Shown: piece by piece, positions 43,645-52,240 of the stretch
How positions within the stretch are numbered: position 1 is the first letter of the stretch
Layout: the number at the start of each line of letters is the position of its first letter
Source: Treponema_C sp050937815
GTDB taxonomy: Bacteria > Spirochaetota > Spirochaetia > Treponematales > Treponemataceae
Length of the DNA: 64,000 nt
Assembly (NCBI RefSeq): GCF_050937815.1
Contig: NZ_JACDIJ010000006.1
Span: 1 to 64,000, forward strand
Reading direction: 5' to 3'
The notes under the pieces: generated by a model
What the model was told of the DNA's origin: nothing
Databases searched by the model: none
The model's input: only the letters and a program-made list of their open reading frames with translations
Translations under genes and position numbers: made by a program

Positions 43645-44877
43645 ATGATGATTGTATTTCCCGATTATACACATTCTTCGGTAAACCTGATATCTTCGGT
43701 GCTTAAATATGCAAACCGGTGTACATACCACACAAGTTTACCGGAATTGGATGCTCTGTTCGCGCAAAAATCATACCGCAATATCGTATTGTTTTTATTT
43801 GACGGTATGGGACTTGAGGTGCTGAATCGGCATTTGGATTCGACGGCTTTTTTACATAAACACGTGCTTTGTCCGCTTTTTTCGGTTTTCCCGCCTACAA
43901 CGACAGCGGCTACAACTTCCCTTGAAAGCGCATTAACGCCTGCGGAACACGGATGGCTGGGGTGGACACTGTATTTTCCGTCGCTTGATGCAAATGTAAA
44001 CGTGTTTCCCAATACTTTTAAAGATACGACCCTGCAAGCGGCACCGTATCATGTCGGACGCAAGGATATTCCTTATAAAAGCGTATATGAACACATCAAT
44101 GCACAAACTTTTTCCGGTACTGCACAAAAAGACGAAAACGCGGCACACGATATGCAGGCTTACAGCGTATCGCGATACGGAACGAATGTAACTAAAACAG
44201 CTAAAGGAATGTTCGATGAAGTATTTCGTCTTTGTTCGCTGCCGGGAAAAAAGTATATTTATGCTTATCATGAGCAGCCGGATAAAATTATGCATATAAG
44301 CGGCACCTACGGTTTTTTAGCGAAAAACTGTGTACAAAATATCAATCGATCCGTACAGCGTTTTTGCCGCCGATTAAAGCAAAACCCTGCGGCGCGCGAT
44401 ACATTGGTACTTGTTACGGCGGATCACGGTCATATTCCGGTGCGTAATACCGAACTGACCCGATATCCGGATTTGGAGCACATGCTCAGACGGCGGCCTT
44501 CTATCGAAGCGCGGGCGGTAAACTTTTTCGTCAAACCCGAATATCTGAACGAGTTTCCTACACTTTTTTCTTCGTTTTTTAAAACAGTGCTGCCGGTAAA
44601 TCTTTTCGGCACAAAAAAATTGCCTAAAGCCGCCGGACAGCGTTTTGAAACCGCCGATGCCGAATTTATTTTATTTTCCCGAAAAGAAGCGGCGGAAATG
44701 AATCTTTTCGGACCGGGAAAAGAGCACCCGTCTTTAGCCCATTCGTTGGGCGATTATCTTGCCGTTGCCTGTTCGGATTTGACCCTGGTTGACAGCCCGA
44801 AGTCGAATCATTTTAAAAGTCATCATGCAGGTTTAACGGCCGAAGAAATGATTGTTCCCCTCATCGCTCTTCCGTAG
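43645..44877 (+). CDS. alkaline-phosphatase-superfamily (phosphodiesterase/NPP type) enzyme
   Basis: A 410-residue cytoplasmic (no signal peptide) enzyme of the type I phosphodiesterase/nucleotide pyrophosphatase group. Metal and nucleophile motifs are FLFDGMGLEVL (Asp), PPTTTAATTSL (Thr nucleophile), HEQPDKIMH, VTADHGHIP and the final NHFKSHHAGLTAEEMIVPLI. The substrate is unknown. There is no Shine-Dalgarno. Start codons at 43645 and 43648 are both possible; the promoter position slightly favours 43648. Confidence 0.82.
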   Translation: MMIVFPDYTHSSVNLISSVLKYANRCTYHTSLPELDALFAQKSYRNIVLFLFDGMGLEVLNRHLDSTAFLHKHVLCPLFSVFPPTTTAATTSLESALTPAEHGWLGWTLYFPSLDANVNVFPNTFKDTTLQAAPYHVGRKDIPYKSVYEHINAQTFSGTAQKDENAAHDMQAYSVSRYGTNVTKTAKGMFDEVFRLCSLPGKKYIYAYHEQPDKIMHISGTYGFLAKNCVQNINRSVQRFCRRLKQNPAARDTLVLVTADHGHIPVRNTELTRYPDLEHMLRRRPSIEARAVNFFVKPEYLNEFPTLFSSFFKTVLPVNLFGTKKLPKAAGQRFETADAEFILFSRKEAAEMNLFGPGKEHPSLAHSLGDYLAVACSDLTLVDSPKSNHFKSHHAGLTAEEMIVPLIALP

Positions 44878-44979
44878 TGCGTTTTCGGAACAAGGGAGAG
44901 GTTGTAGAAAAAACAGGATTTTGTCGGTGTAAAGACAAAAATACGTTTTCTTTGTATACTGTAAGCGCAGGAGAATACA

Positions 44980-45336
44980 ATGTTTTTATTCGGAAAAAAA
45001 GAAAATGATATGTTTTATAATTCGCAGGATGATTTTTCAAAAAATACATCTTCGGTTTCTTTTTCGGAGGCCGAAGATTTTATACGTGAAAATTCTTGCG
45101 GTGTAAAAATTCTGGGAACAAACGACTCTCTTTGTTCGGCAATAAAAGAAAAAGTCGATGCCGCATTTGTACAAAACGGCAGCGAAGAGCGGGCTTTGCA
45201 TATCGATGATTTAAATATTATTGCCGCTTATGGAGTTATACATTTGCCCGCCCTTGTGATAGACGGGAAAGTTGTTTGTACGGGGCGCGTTCCGGAAAAA
45301 ACCGAAATCGCTTCGTTTATAAAAAAGCGCAGATAA
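44980..45336 (+). CDS. thioredoxin-fold protein with a single active-site Cys
   Basis: A 118-residue protein. After a 35-residue polar N-terminal extension it resembles the small redox-active disulfide proteins of the MTH895/TM0996 type (VKILGTNDSLCSAIKEKV, then GVIHLPALVIDGKVV with the cis-proline). The first cysteine of the usual CxxC is replaced by Asp, leaving one, so dithiol chemistry is unlikely. GGAG precedes the ATG. It may be co-transcribed with the following HlyD-type gene. Confidence 0.6.
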   Translation: MFLFGKKENDMFYNSQDDFSKNTSSVSFSEAEDFIRENSCGVKILGTNDSLCSAIKEKVDAAFVQNGSEERALHIDDLNIIAAYGVIHLPALVIDGKVVCTGRVPEKTEIASFIKKRR

Positions 45337-45384
45337 AACGAAAAAAAACGTACATTTTTGCGCGCTTGTGCAAAAGGAATTATA

Positions 45385-46344
45385 ATGCGGACAAAACATA
45401 ATAAAAAAAAGCGGTTATTTGTCGTTTGCGCCCTTATACTGGCCGCAGGCGGCTTGATTATACGCTTTGCACTGCCTAAAAAAAATAAAAAAACGGAACT
45501 TCCTCCGATTATAGTAAAAAAAGAAGTTTCTTCAAATAAAATCGAAATCGACGGCTATATAGAAGCTGCACAAGTACAAACCCTGCAAGCTCCGGGAGAA
45601 GGAATCGTTGAAACCGTTGCGGTAAAAGAAGGAGGCAAAGTACGTGCAGGCGATTTATTATTTGCCCTCGACAGTACGGTTCAAGAATACAACCTCGCAC
45701 AACAAAACTTTGCTTTTCAGCAAGAAGCGGTGAACGGCCCGTCAAAAAAGCTTAAACTTATGGAACAGCAAAAAAAGCTTTTGGAAAAACAAATCGCCGA
45801 CAGAAAAGTATACGCCCGTTTTGACGGAACCGTTGCACTTTTAAAAATCAGAGAAGGCCAATATGCCAAAGCCCAAGATAATTTCGGCACCTTGATAAAC
45901 CGCGAATATTTACAGTCAACCGTCGAAGTAGTCGAAAGCGATGCATCCCGTCTTAAAGTGGGACAACGTGTGCAACTGAAATTTCCGGCTCAACCGGACT
46001 TAAAAGTCGAAGCCGAAATTACCGCATTCCCGTCGGTAGCGCGTATCACCGAACGCGGGGCCGCCGTTCTCGATACAAAAATCCGCATAAACGAGCCTCC
46101 GGAAAGTATTTTACCCGGTTATTCTTTTTCGGGATTTATTGTTGCCGGCGAAGATGAAGAGATTTTAACCATACCGCAAAATGCGGTTCGCTATAAAGAA
46201 GGCGTTCCCTTTGCCGATAAAATTGCAGACGGCAAAACCGAAGAAGTTGAAATAAGCGTTGAACCCTACATACGCGGTTTTCTAAAAATTACATCGGGCT
46301 TAAGCGAAGGCGATACGCTTAAAGATCAAAGCGAAGAAGGTTAA
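45385..46344 (+). CDS. HlyD/MacA-type membrane-fusion protein
   Basis: A 319-residue periplasmic adaptor: an N-terminal membrane anchor (about 10-30), a biotinyl-lipoyl-like half (GIVETVAVKEGGKVRAGDLLFAL), a short coiled-coil hairpin, the second lipoyl half (KVYARFDGTVALLKIREGQYA) and a beta-barrel. It joins an inner-membrane pump to an outer-membrane channel. The start is set by AAGGA. The MacB-like permease follows 17 nt later; no outer-membrane factor is in the window. Confidence 0.85.
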   Translation: MRTKHNKKKRLFVVCALILAAGGLIIRFALPKKNKKTELPPIIVKKEVSSNKIEIDGYIEAAQVQTLQAPGEGIVETVAVKEGGKVRAGDLLFALDSTVQEYNLAQQNFAFQQEAVNGPSKKLKLMEQQKKLLEKQIADRKVYARFDGTVALLKIREGQYAKAQDNFGTLINREYLQSTVEVVESDASRLKVGQRVQLKFPAQPDLKVEAEITAFPSVARITERGAAVLDTKIRINEPPESILPGYSFSGFIVAGEDEEILTIPQNAVRYKEGVPFADKIADGKTEEVEISVEPYIRGFLKITSGLSEGDTLKDQSEEG

Positions 46345-46361
46345 AAAGCGGCAGTAAGTTT

Positions 46362-47555
46362 ATGTTTGAAGATTTTATAAATGCTTTGCAAAATTTCAAG
46401 ACAAACAAAACACGTACCTTTTTATCTCTTTTGGGAATCGTTATCGGCGTTACGGCGGTGGTTATCGTTACGACAATGGCAAGTTCTTTGGATGCAAGTA
46501 TGAAAAGAATATTCAGCCGTTTTACTTTAGATATGATGATTCTTGAACATTGGCAAATAGCTCCGCGCAAACTGCCCTTTAATGAAGAGTTTCGCCGCGA
46601 ATTGACGGAAAACGTCGACGGTATAAAAAATATTTTTTATTTTTACGATTTTAATGAACGCATATTGCGTACCAATTTTTCAACCGATGCGCGTATTTCC
46701 GCTTGCGAACAAGGAGCTATCGAAGCAAACCGGTATGAAATCGACTACGGTACATCTCTTTTACCGGCGGACTTTGCAAACGGAGCGCATAAAGTTGTAC
46801 TCGGCAAAAGTATCGCCGAAACGCTTTTCCCTGAAGGCAATGCCGTAGGAAAAACAATTACGCTTAATACGAATAAAGCGAATTTTACGCTGACCGTTGC
46901 CGGCGTCTTAAAACACAAAGATGTATGGACGTACAGTCCTGACCGTACTATTTTTATTCCGCGTACTTTTGTATCAAAAAAAATAAAGCCCGTGCAGCGG
47001 ATATTTCGTGCCGACATACAACTGATTAATGAAAACGATGCGGACAAAGTAAGCCGCCTTATACGCGATTATACGGATAAAAAAACGGGGGTACAAAACG
47101 CACTGTGGGTATCGTCTGCAAAAAGTATGCTGCAGGAAAACAATAAAATTCTGGTTATCGTAAACATCGTACTCACCTCGATTGCGGCTATTTCGCTTTT
47201 GGTCGGCGGCATCGGCATTATGAATATCATGATTGTAACCGTTACCGAGCGCAAACACGAAATAGGTATGAGAAAGGCGTTGGGCGCTTCAAACGCCGAT
47301 ATCCGTAATCAGTTTTTAGTCGAATCGGCAACCCTTACTCTTACCGGCGGTACTGTCGGCGTTATACTGGGCATTCTCATTTGTTTTTTTGTGATAAACT
47401 TTGTTTTTCCGAAAGATTTTGAATTCGTATTTGCCTTTAATTTGACCGGAACGATTGTGGCCTTTATCGTATCGGTTTCGACGGGTATTTTTTTCGGATT
47501 GAATCCGGCATTAAAAGCCGCCCACCTCGATCCGGTTGAAGCGCTCAGCGATTAA
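46362..47555 (+). CDS. MacB/FtsX-type ABC permease
   Basis: A 397-residue permease with one N-terminal helix (about 18-42), a large periplasmic MacB-core domain (about 45-265) and three C-terminal helices forming an FtsX domain (ERKHEIGMRKALGAS coupling motif, about 300). Unlike MacB itself it has no fused ATPase domain, and no ATPase gene is next to it. Together with the HlyD protein it would make a tripartite exporter or mechanotransmission complex if an ATPase is supplied elsewhere. Confidence 0.88.
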   Translation: MFEDFINALQNFKTNKTRTFLSLLGIVIGVTAVVIVTTMASSLDASMKRIFSRFTLDMMILEHWQIAPRKLPFNEEFRRELTENVDGIKNIFYFYDFNERILRTNFSTDARISACEQGAIEANRYEIDYGTSLLPADFANGAHKVVLGKSIAETLFPEGNAVGKTITLNTNKANFTLTVAGVLKHKDVWTYSPDRTIFIPRTFVSKKIKPVQRIFRADIQLINENDADKVSRLIRDYTDKKTGVQNALWVSSAKSMLQENNKILVIVNIVLTSIAAISLLVGGIGIMNIMIVTVTERKHEIGMRKALGASNADIRNQFLVESATLTLTGGTVGVILGILICFFVINFVFPKDFEFVFAFNLTGTIVAFIVSVSTGIFFGLNPALKAAHLDPVEALSD

Positions 47556-47609
47556 GGTATAAGGGCTACGACAAAAACCTTGTTTGCTTTTTAGCGGTTT
47601 TCCATAAAT

Positions 47610-47647
47610 AAAAAAGCGGTGTCCGCATTTTTTCCGCAAGACACCGC
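47610..47647 (-). terminator. rho-independent terminator of dps
   Basis: GCGGTGTC (47616-47623) pairs with GACACCGC (47640-47647); in the minus-strand RNA the stem is followed by six U. It immediately follows the dps stop. Confidence 0.85.
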
Positions 47648-47653
47648 ATCTCT

Positions 47654-48091
47654 TTAGTTTTGCATGGATTTTAACATCCAGATTTCTTTTTCCAAGTGTT
47701 CGATAAGACCCGTCAAAATTGAATCGGTGGTCGAATCGTTATTGTCGGCAGCTTCGGTTCTGGTTACTTGCAGTTCTTTTGCCAAGTATTCAAAATCGGC
47801 AAGAACCATTTTAATTACTTCTACAGGAGTAAAGGTTCTTGCACCTTCTTCTTTGATGCCGGAAACTTCAAGGTATTCCTTCATAGTTGAAGGTGCTTTT
47901 TCGCCGAGTTGTAAAAGTCTTTCAGCTACCGCATCGTAAGCTCCGGTCATTTTTTCATAGTAGCTTTCCGTAAGCTCATGGATGGGTCTGAATTCCAAAC
48001 CTTTTACATGCCAATGATAATTATGCAGTTTTACATATAGTACCGCAAAATCCGCCGTGTGAACAGACAATCGCTTTGTTACGTTACTCAA
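47654..48091 (-). CDS. dps: Dps/TpF1-type ferritin (TTG start)
   Basis: A 145-residue four-helix mini-ferritin. The inter-subunit ferroxidase ligands are visible: HNYHWHVKG (His), and the Asp/Glu set in HELTESYYEKMTGAYDAVAERL. It stores iron and protects DNA from peroxide, and is the counterpart of the treponemal antigen TpF1. There is no ATG; TTG at 48091 has GGAGG seven bases upstream. Monocistronic with a strong terminator. Confidence 0.93.
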   Translation of the reverse strand: MSNVTKRLSVHTADFAVLYVKLHNYHWHVKGLEFRPIHELTESYYEKMTGAYDAVAERLLQLGEKAPSTMKEYLEVSGIKEEGARTFTPVEVIKMVLADFEYLAKELQVTRTEAADNNDSTTDSILTGLIEHLEKEIWMLKSMQN

Positions 48092-48170
48092 TTAATTACC
48101 TCCGTACAATATCCTGCCGGATATTTGATAAAGTTAGATACTGATAATATAACCAAAGAAAAGCGGATCG

Positions 48171-48608
48171 TCAACTAAAATGTTGTTCGGTAATCTTTTG
48201 CAAAGTTTGTTGTAAGAGTTCAAGCTGCGTACGCAAATCCTGTACTTGTTTTAAACTTGACATAATTTTAGACTGCATATACACATCGGTAAAAACACAG
48301 TCAAACACAATGTCTGCGACGGCAGAAAAAGTGCCCACATTCATACTGTAATCGGTCGGTATCGATATGTGTGATATGAGGCTTTGCAAGTTTTGCAGCA
48401 AAGCTTGAATGTTATTCATCGTTTCCGAAACCGAACCGAGTTTATAGTGCTTTATCATATCAACGATAAAGCCGCCGCCGAAAATATCGATAAAACCCCA
48501 GTTGCGCGCACTTTTAAATTGTTTTTCCGCGCTGTCTATAAGGGGAAAAAGGCGGTTAAGAACGGCTTGGGCATCACGTATTTTTTCAAGGTTTTGTTCG
48601 TTTGTCAT
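48171..48608 (-). CDS. unrecognised small helical protein
   Basis: A 145-residue soluble protein with no known family to me. It has a Gly-rich turn (FIDIFGGGFIVDMIKHYKLGS) after the first helix and a long C-terminal helix rich in Gln and Leu (VQDLRTQLELLQQTLQKI), likely coiled coil. There is no Shine-Dalgarno; TATTAT (48614-48619, minus) ends 5 nt before the ATG with TTGTGT (48638-48643) 18 nt further up, so the message may be leaderless. Confidence 0.6.
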   Translation of the reverse strand: MTNEQNLEKIRDAQAVLNRLFPLIDSAEKQFKSARNWGFIDIFGGGFIVDMIKHYKLGSVSETMNNIQALLQNLQSLISHISIPTDYSMNVGTFSAVADIVFDCVFTDVYMQSKIMSSLKQVQDLRTQLELLQQTLQKITEQHFS

Positions 48609-48736
48609 AGCTTATAATAGCATGGAAGGAAATACAAACACAAGGGAAATATCGGTTTTTTACACACCTTCCCTTGTTCTTTTTTCATCGTATTTTTCCG
48701 GGAAAGATACGATGAAAAATAATGAAAATATTTCTC

Positions 48737-48765
48737 TTGACGCATTTAGAATTCAGCTTTATACT
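48737..48765 (+). promoter_or_regulatory. promoter of the acid-sugar cluster
   Basis: TTGACG (48737-48742), a 17-nt spacer and TATACT (48760-48765) lie 69 nt before the first gene. The leader is very AT-rich with repeated AGTTAAAA-like strings (about 48771 and 48800) that could be regulator sites. Confidence 0.6.
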
Positions 48766-48834
48766 TAAACAGTTAAAAAATAACTTAAAAAATATTAAAA
48801 AGTTAAAATATTACTGTTTTTTTAGGAGCTTGAT

Positions 48835-49725
48835 ATGGAAATAGGTTTTATAGGATTGGGGATAATGGGAAAACCGATTGTAAAAAATATCCTCAAAAAA
48901 GGATATAAGGTTTTATGTTACGATATCAACTCGAAACCCGTTGAAGAACTGGCGGCCTTAGGAGCCAAAGCGGCACAAAGTATTACAGAAATTGCAAAAA
49001 CAGTTGATATAGCCTTTACAATGTTACCTGCTTCAGCCCATGTAGAAGAAGTTATTTTAGGCAAAGACGGTTTATTGGAGCATATAAAAAAAGAAGCCGT
49101 TATTTTTGATCTTTCCTCGATAGATCCCGATACGGCAAAAAAAATCGGACAGCTTTGCGATGCTAAAAGCGTATATTTTTTTGACAGCCCTGTAAGCGGC
49201 GGCGAACCGAAGGCAATTGACGGTACCTTGGCGCTAATGACCGGAGGAAATAAAAATATTCTTAAAAACATATATCCCATCCTTAATACCTTTGCGGAAA
49301 AAGTTACTTGGGTCGGAGAAAACGGTGCCGGTTCTACAGTCAAGCTTGCAAATCAAATAATCGTCAATCTCAATATCGCCGCTGTATGCGAGGCTTTTTG
49401 TCTTGCAGCTTCCTGTTCGATCGATCCGAAAATTGTCTATGAAGCTATACGCGGAGGTCTTGCCGGCAGCACTGTCTTGGAAGCAAAGGCAGAAAAAATG
49501 TTTACGCGGAATTTCAAAGCCGGCGGCAGACTCGATATAAATCAAAAGGACATCGGAAATGTCCTTAAAACATCGCATAAAAGCGGAGCTGTCTTGCCCT
49601 TGACGGCACAACTGTACGAAATGATGATTTCACTGCAAAAGTCGGGATTACAATCGGAAGATCACAGTGCAATTTTAAAATATTACGAAAAAATATCCTG
49701 TTTGGAAGTAAAAACAGGGAAATAA
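48835..49725 (+). CDS. NAD-dependent beta-hydroxyacid dehydrogenase (HIBADH family)
   Basis: A 296-residue dehydrogenase of the 3-hydroxyisobutyrate/tartronate-semialdehyde group. It has the N-terminal GFIGLGIMGKP dinucleotide motif, the substrate-binding DSPVSGGEPKA and the catalytic lysine in GAGSTVKLANQ. LtnD, the L-threonate 2-dehydrogenase that works with DUF1537 kinases, belongs to this family; a DUF1537 gene lies three genes downstream. TTAGGAG precedes the ATG. First gene of the plus-strand catabolic module. Confidence 0.88.
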   Translation: MEIGFIGLGIMGKPIVKNILKKGYKVLCYDINSKPVEELAALGAKAAQSITEIAKTVDIAFTMLPASAHVEEVILGKDGLLEHIKKEAVIFDLSSIDPDTAKKIGQLCDAKSVYFFDSPVSGGEPKAIDGTLALMTGGNKNILKNIYPILNTFAEKVTWVGENGAGSTVKLANQIIVNLNIAAVCEAFCLAASCSIDPKIVYEAIRGGLAGSTVLEAKAEKMFTRNFKAGGRLDINQKDIGNVLKTSHKSGAVLPLTAQLYEMMISLQKSGLQSEDHSAILKYYEKISCLEVKTGK

Positions 49726-49738
49726 TAGGAGGAATAAC

Positions 49739-51550
49739 ATGGTACAAAAAAAAGGTAGTTGGATTTGGATAACCGTAGCGGTTATCTGCGTTTTGTTTTT
49801 CGGTTTTCTATCACGAATGGTCGATACCGATTGGGGAAAAATCGATGTTTCATATCTTAAGATTATGACTCAAGAACAAGAAGTGATGACGGCAAAGTTA
49901 TACCGACCGAAATTTGCAAACAGTGAAAATCCTCTTCCGGGTATATTGGCTTTACATGGTTATCAAAGTGACAAAGAAGCTCCGAGTACCTTCGGAATGC
50001 TTGAACTGGCAAAAAGAGGATTTGTTGTTTTATCTATCGATCAACTCGGACACGGTTACTCACAAGGAGAAGTAAACGATAAGACAAAAAGTGGAGCCAA
50101 TAACGGCTATGCGTACCTAAAATCTTTGCCCTTTGTCGATAAAGAAAATTTGGGTATTTTCGGACATTCAACGGGAGGAATGAATTCGATAGCCTTAGGA
50201 AATTGGAATCCGGATCACAAAGCGATTGTAGGATTAAGCGCTTCTGCCGGAAATCCCGACTTGCATAATTATATGATGGTACAAGGACTTTATGAAGAAA
50301 TAGGCGGCTACAGAGAAAGGACATGGCCTGTTAAAGATCTCGGAAGTCATCCTAAAAGATTACAAGCATTCGGATTTCCTGAAAACAGCCATATTGAGTG
50401 GAATAAAACTTACGGTAATTTCGCTGACGGTTCCGCCCGCCGAATTGAACTTGTTAAGGGTACCCATTTGGGAGTTATGGTAAACAAAAAAGCGAATGCG
50501 TCTGTATGTGAATGGTTTCACCAAGCACTCCAAAAGCCCGATAATCCTTATTTTTTTGATCCGTCAAAGCAAACCTATATGTATAAAGAGATTTTCGGTT
50601 TTATCATGCTGCTTTTTACATTGTCTCTTATTATCCCTTTAACAAACCTTTTACTTGCATCCTCCTTTTTTTCTTCAATCGCACGTAAAGGTCAAATAAA
50701 TGCGTATCCTGAAAAAACGAGTATGTGGTGGTTTGCGGCAATCGTAAATATTATCTTAACGGTCTTTTGTTACCCGTTTTTCGCAAAAAGAGGAGGACCC
50801 GGTACAAAAATCATTCAATATTTTCCGTTTGCAAGAATGGAAATGACAAACGGTATTACTCACTGGATGTTTTTCAGCTCACTGATTGCTGTCGCTGCGT
50901 ATATTATTTGGAAAATCGTTACAGCCGGCAAAAATAAAGAAAAAGTAAATGCATGCCGTATGGAATATGCTTATTCGGAAAATAAAACCCTTTGTTTACA
51001 CGATATAGGCAAAAATATATTATTTGCAGGTATCCTTGTAGGCTCTATGTATGTACTTACGATTATGTGCGGATTTTTCTTTAATACCGAACTCAGATGC
51101 CTTTGGCCCTTTATGAAAGCCTTTGATTTAAGAAGAACAGCATATGTATTTGTTTATTTTGTTCCCGTTTTTATGTTTTTCTTTGTAAACAACGGAATAT
51201 TCCTTTTCGGACAAAATAAGCTTAAAGAATACGGCAGCGAAAAGAAAACGGTTTTATTTTGGTGGCTTTTAAATGTTATTTCTTCTGTCGGCGGTTTAAT
51301 GATTTTGTGGCTTATCCATTTTATCCCGAATTATTTGCAAATCGGTCCGGGGCTTGATGTTTTGGGCTTAGGTGCTTATGCCGGAAGATGGATGATGATG
51401 CTTAATGTTATGATTCCTCAATTTATCATAATTAATTTTATTCTTGTTACCTTGTACAGAAAAACACGTCGAATCTATGCAGGTGCTTTTGTCGGAACTT
51501 TTTTAATTTTATGGTTCCAAGCAGCCGGACAGGTTATCGGGAGGTTCTAA
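49739..51550 (+). CDS. alpha/beta hydrolase fused to a polytopic membrane domain
   Basis: A 603-residue protein. A signal-anchor helix (about 8-25) is followed by an alpha/beta-hydrolase domain (about 50-275) with LALHGYQS and the nucleophile elbow GHSTGG (Ser144), Asp in the GHGYSQG strand region and a late His. From about 285 to the end there are about seven or eight hydrophobic helices. The hydrolase half probably faces the periplasm. I do not know this fusion by name. In context it may hydrolyse an ester or lactone of an acid sugar at the membrane. Confidence 0.75.
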   Translation: MVQKKGSWIWITVAVICVLFFGFLSRMVDTDWGKIDVSYLKIMTQEQEVMTAKLYRPKFANSENPLPGILALHGYQSDKEAPSTFGMLELAKRGFVVLSIDQLGHGYSQGEVNDKTKSGANNGYAYLKSLPFVDKENLGIFGHSTGGMNSIALGNWNPDHKAIVGLSASAGNPDLHNYMMVQGLYEEIGGYRERTWPVKDLGSHPKRLQAFGFPENSHIEWNKTYGNFADGSARRIELVKGTHLGVMVNKKANASVCEWFHQALQKPDNPYFFDPSKQTYMYKEIFGFIMLLFTLSLIIPLTNLLLASSFFSSIARKGQINAYPEKTSMWWFAAIVNIILTVFCYPFFAKRGGPGTKIIQYFPFARMEMTNGITHWMFFSSLIAVAAYIIWKIVTAGKNKEKVNACRMEYAYSENKTLCLHDIGKNILFAGILVGSMYVLTIMCGFFFNTELRCLWPFMKAFDLRRTAYVFVYFVPVFMFFFVNNGIFLFGQNKLKEYGSEKKTVLFWWLLNVISSVGGLMILWLIHFIPNYLQIGPGLDVLGLGAYAGRWMMMLNVMIPQFIIINFILVTLYRKTRRIYAGAFVGTFLILWFQAAGQVIGRF

Positions 51551-52240
51551 ATGATACATTTGCTGTCCCACATTCTTACGGAATCGGATCCGCCCTTTCC
51601 GAATTCTCCGACAATGCGGATAAAACCCTTTGCACGTATGGAAAACGGCGATGTTTGCAATACTTCAACGGTTGAAATATTCAATCACTTCGGAACTCAT
51701 ATGGATGCTCCCAAACATTTTTTTGATAAAGGAGTATCCATATCCGAAATTCCCGTTGATTTTTTTATTTTTAATAATCCGTTGATTCTTGATATTCCTT
51801 TGGATGCGGGACAGCTCTTAACCACTGAAATGATACTTCCATTTAAAGACAAAATCGCACTTTGTGACTTATTGTGCATCCGCTCGGGATTTGCCGAAAA
51901 AAGAAAATCGGATCCCGATACGTATTCAAACAAAGGGCCGGGGTTATCCGGTTCTTTATGTAAGTATTTTATGGATGAATTTGATAATATACGGTGCATC
52001 GGAATTGACTGGATAAGCGTCACTTCATATCCGAATTTGGAAGACGGAATTCTTGCTCATAAATACCTTATGGGTACTTTTCATAACAGATACATAACCG
52101 TCATTGAAGAGTTGAATTTGGAAAACGTATATAGAAAATCCCTTGATAAAGTTATTGCTTTACCGCTTTTTATTAAGGGCATAGACAGCGCTCCCGTTAC
52201 CGTTATAGCATTTGAAACTGATTCGGAGAAAATAAAATGA
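51551..52240 (+). CDS. cyclase-family metal hydrolase (kynurenine formamidase-like fold)
   Basis: A 229-residue protein of the cyclase/formamidase superfamily, with the signature HFGTHMDAPKHF giving metal ligands His46, His50, Asp52 and His56. It starts on the base after the previous stop and overlaps the next gene as ATGA, so it is tightly coupled. Members include amidases, lactone hydrolases and isatin hydrolase; nothing in the cluster suggests kynurenine. A lactonase or ring-opening step on a sugar acid is a reasonable guess. Confidence 0.82.
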   Translation: MIHLLSHILTESDPPFPNSPTMRIKPFARMENGDVCNTSTVEIFNHFGTHMDAPKHFFDKGVSISEIPVDFFIFNNPLILDIPLDAGQLLTTEMILPFKDKIALCDLLCIRSGFAEKRKSDPDTYSNKGPGLSGSLCKYFMDEFDNIRCIGIDWISVTSYPNLEDGILAHKYLMGTFHNRYITVIEELNLENVYRKSLDKVIALPLFIKGIDSAPVTVIAFETDSEKIK

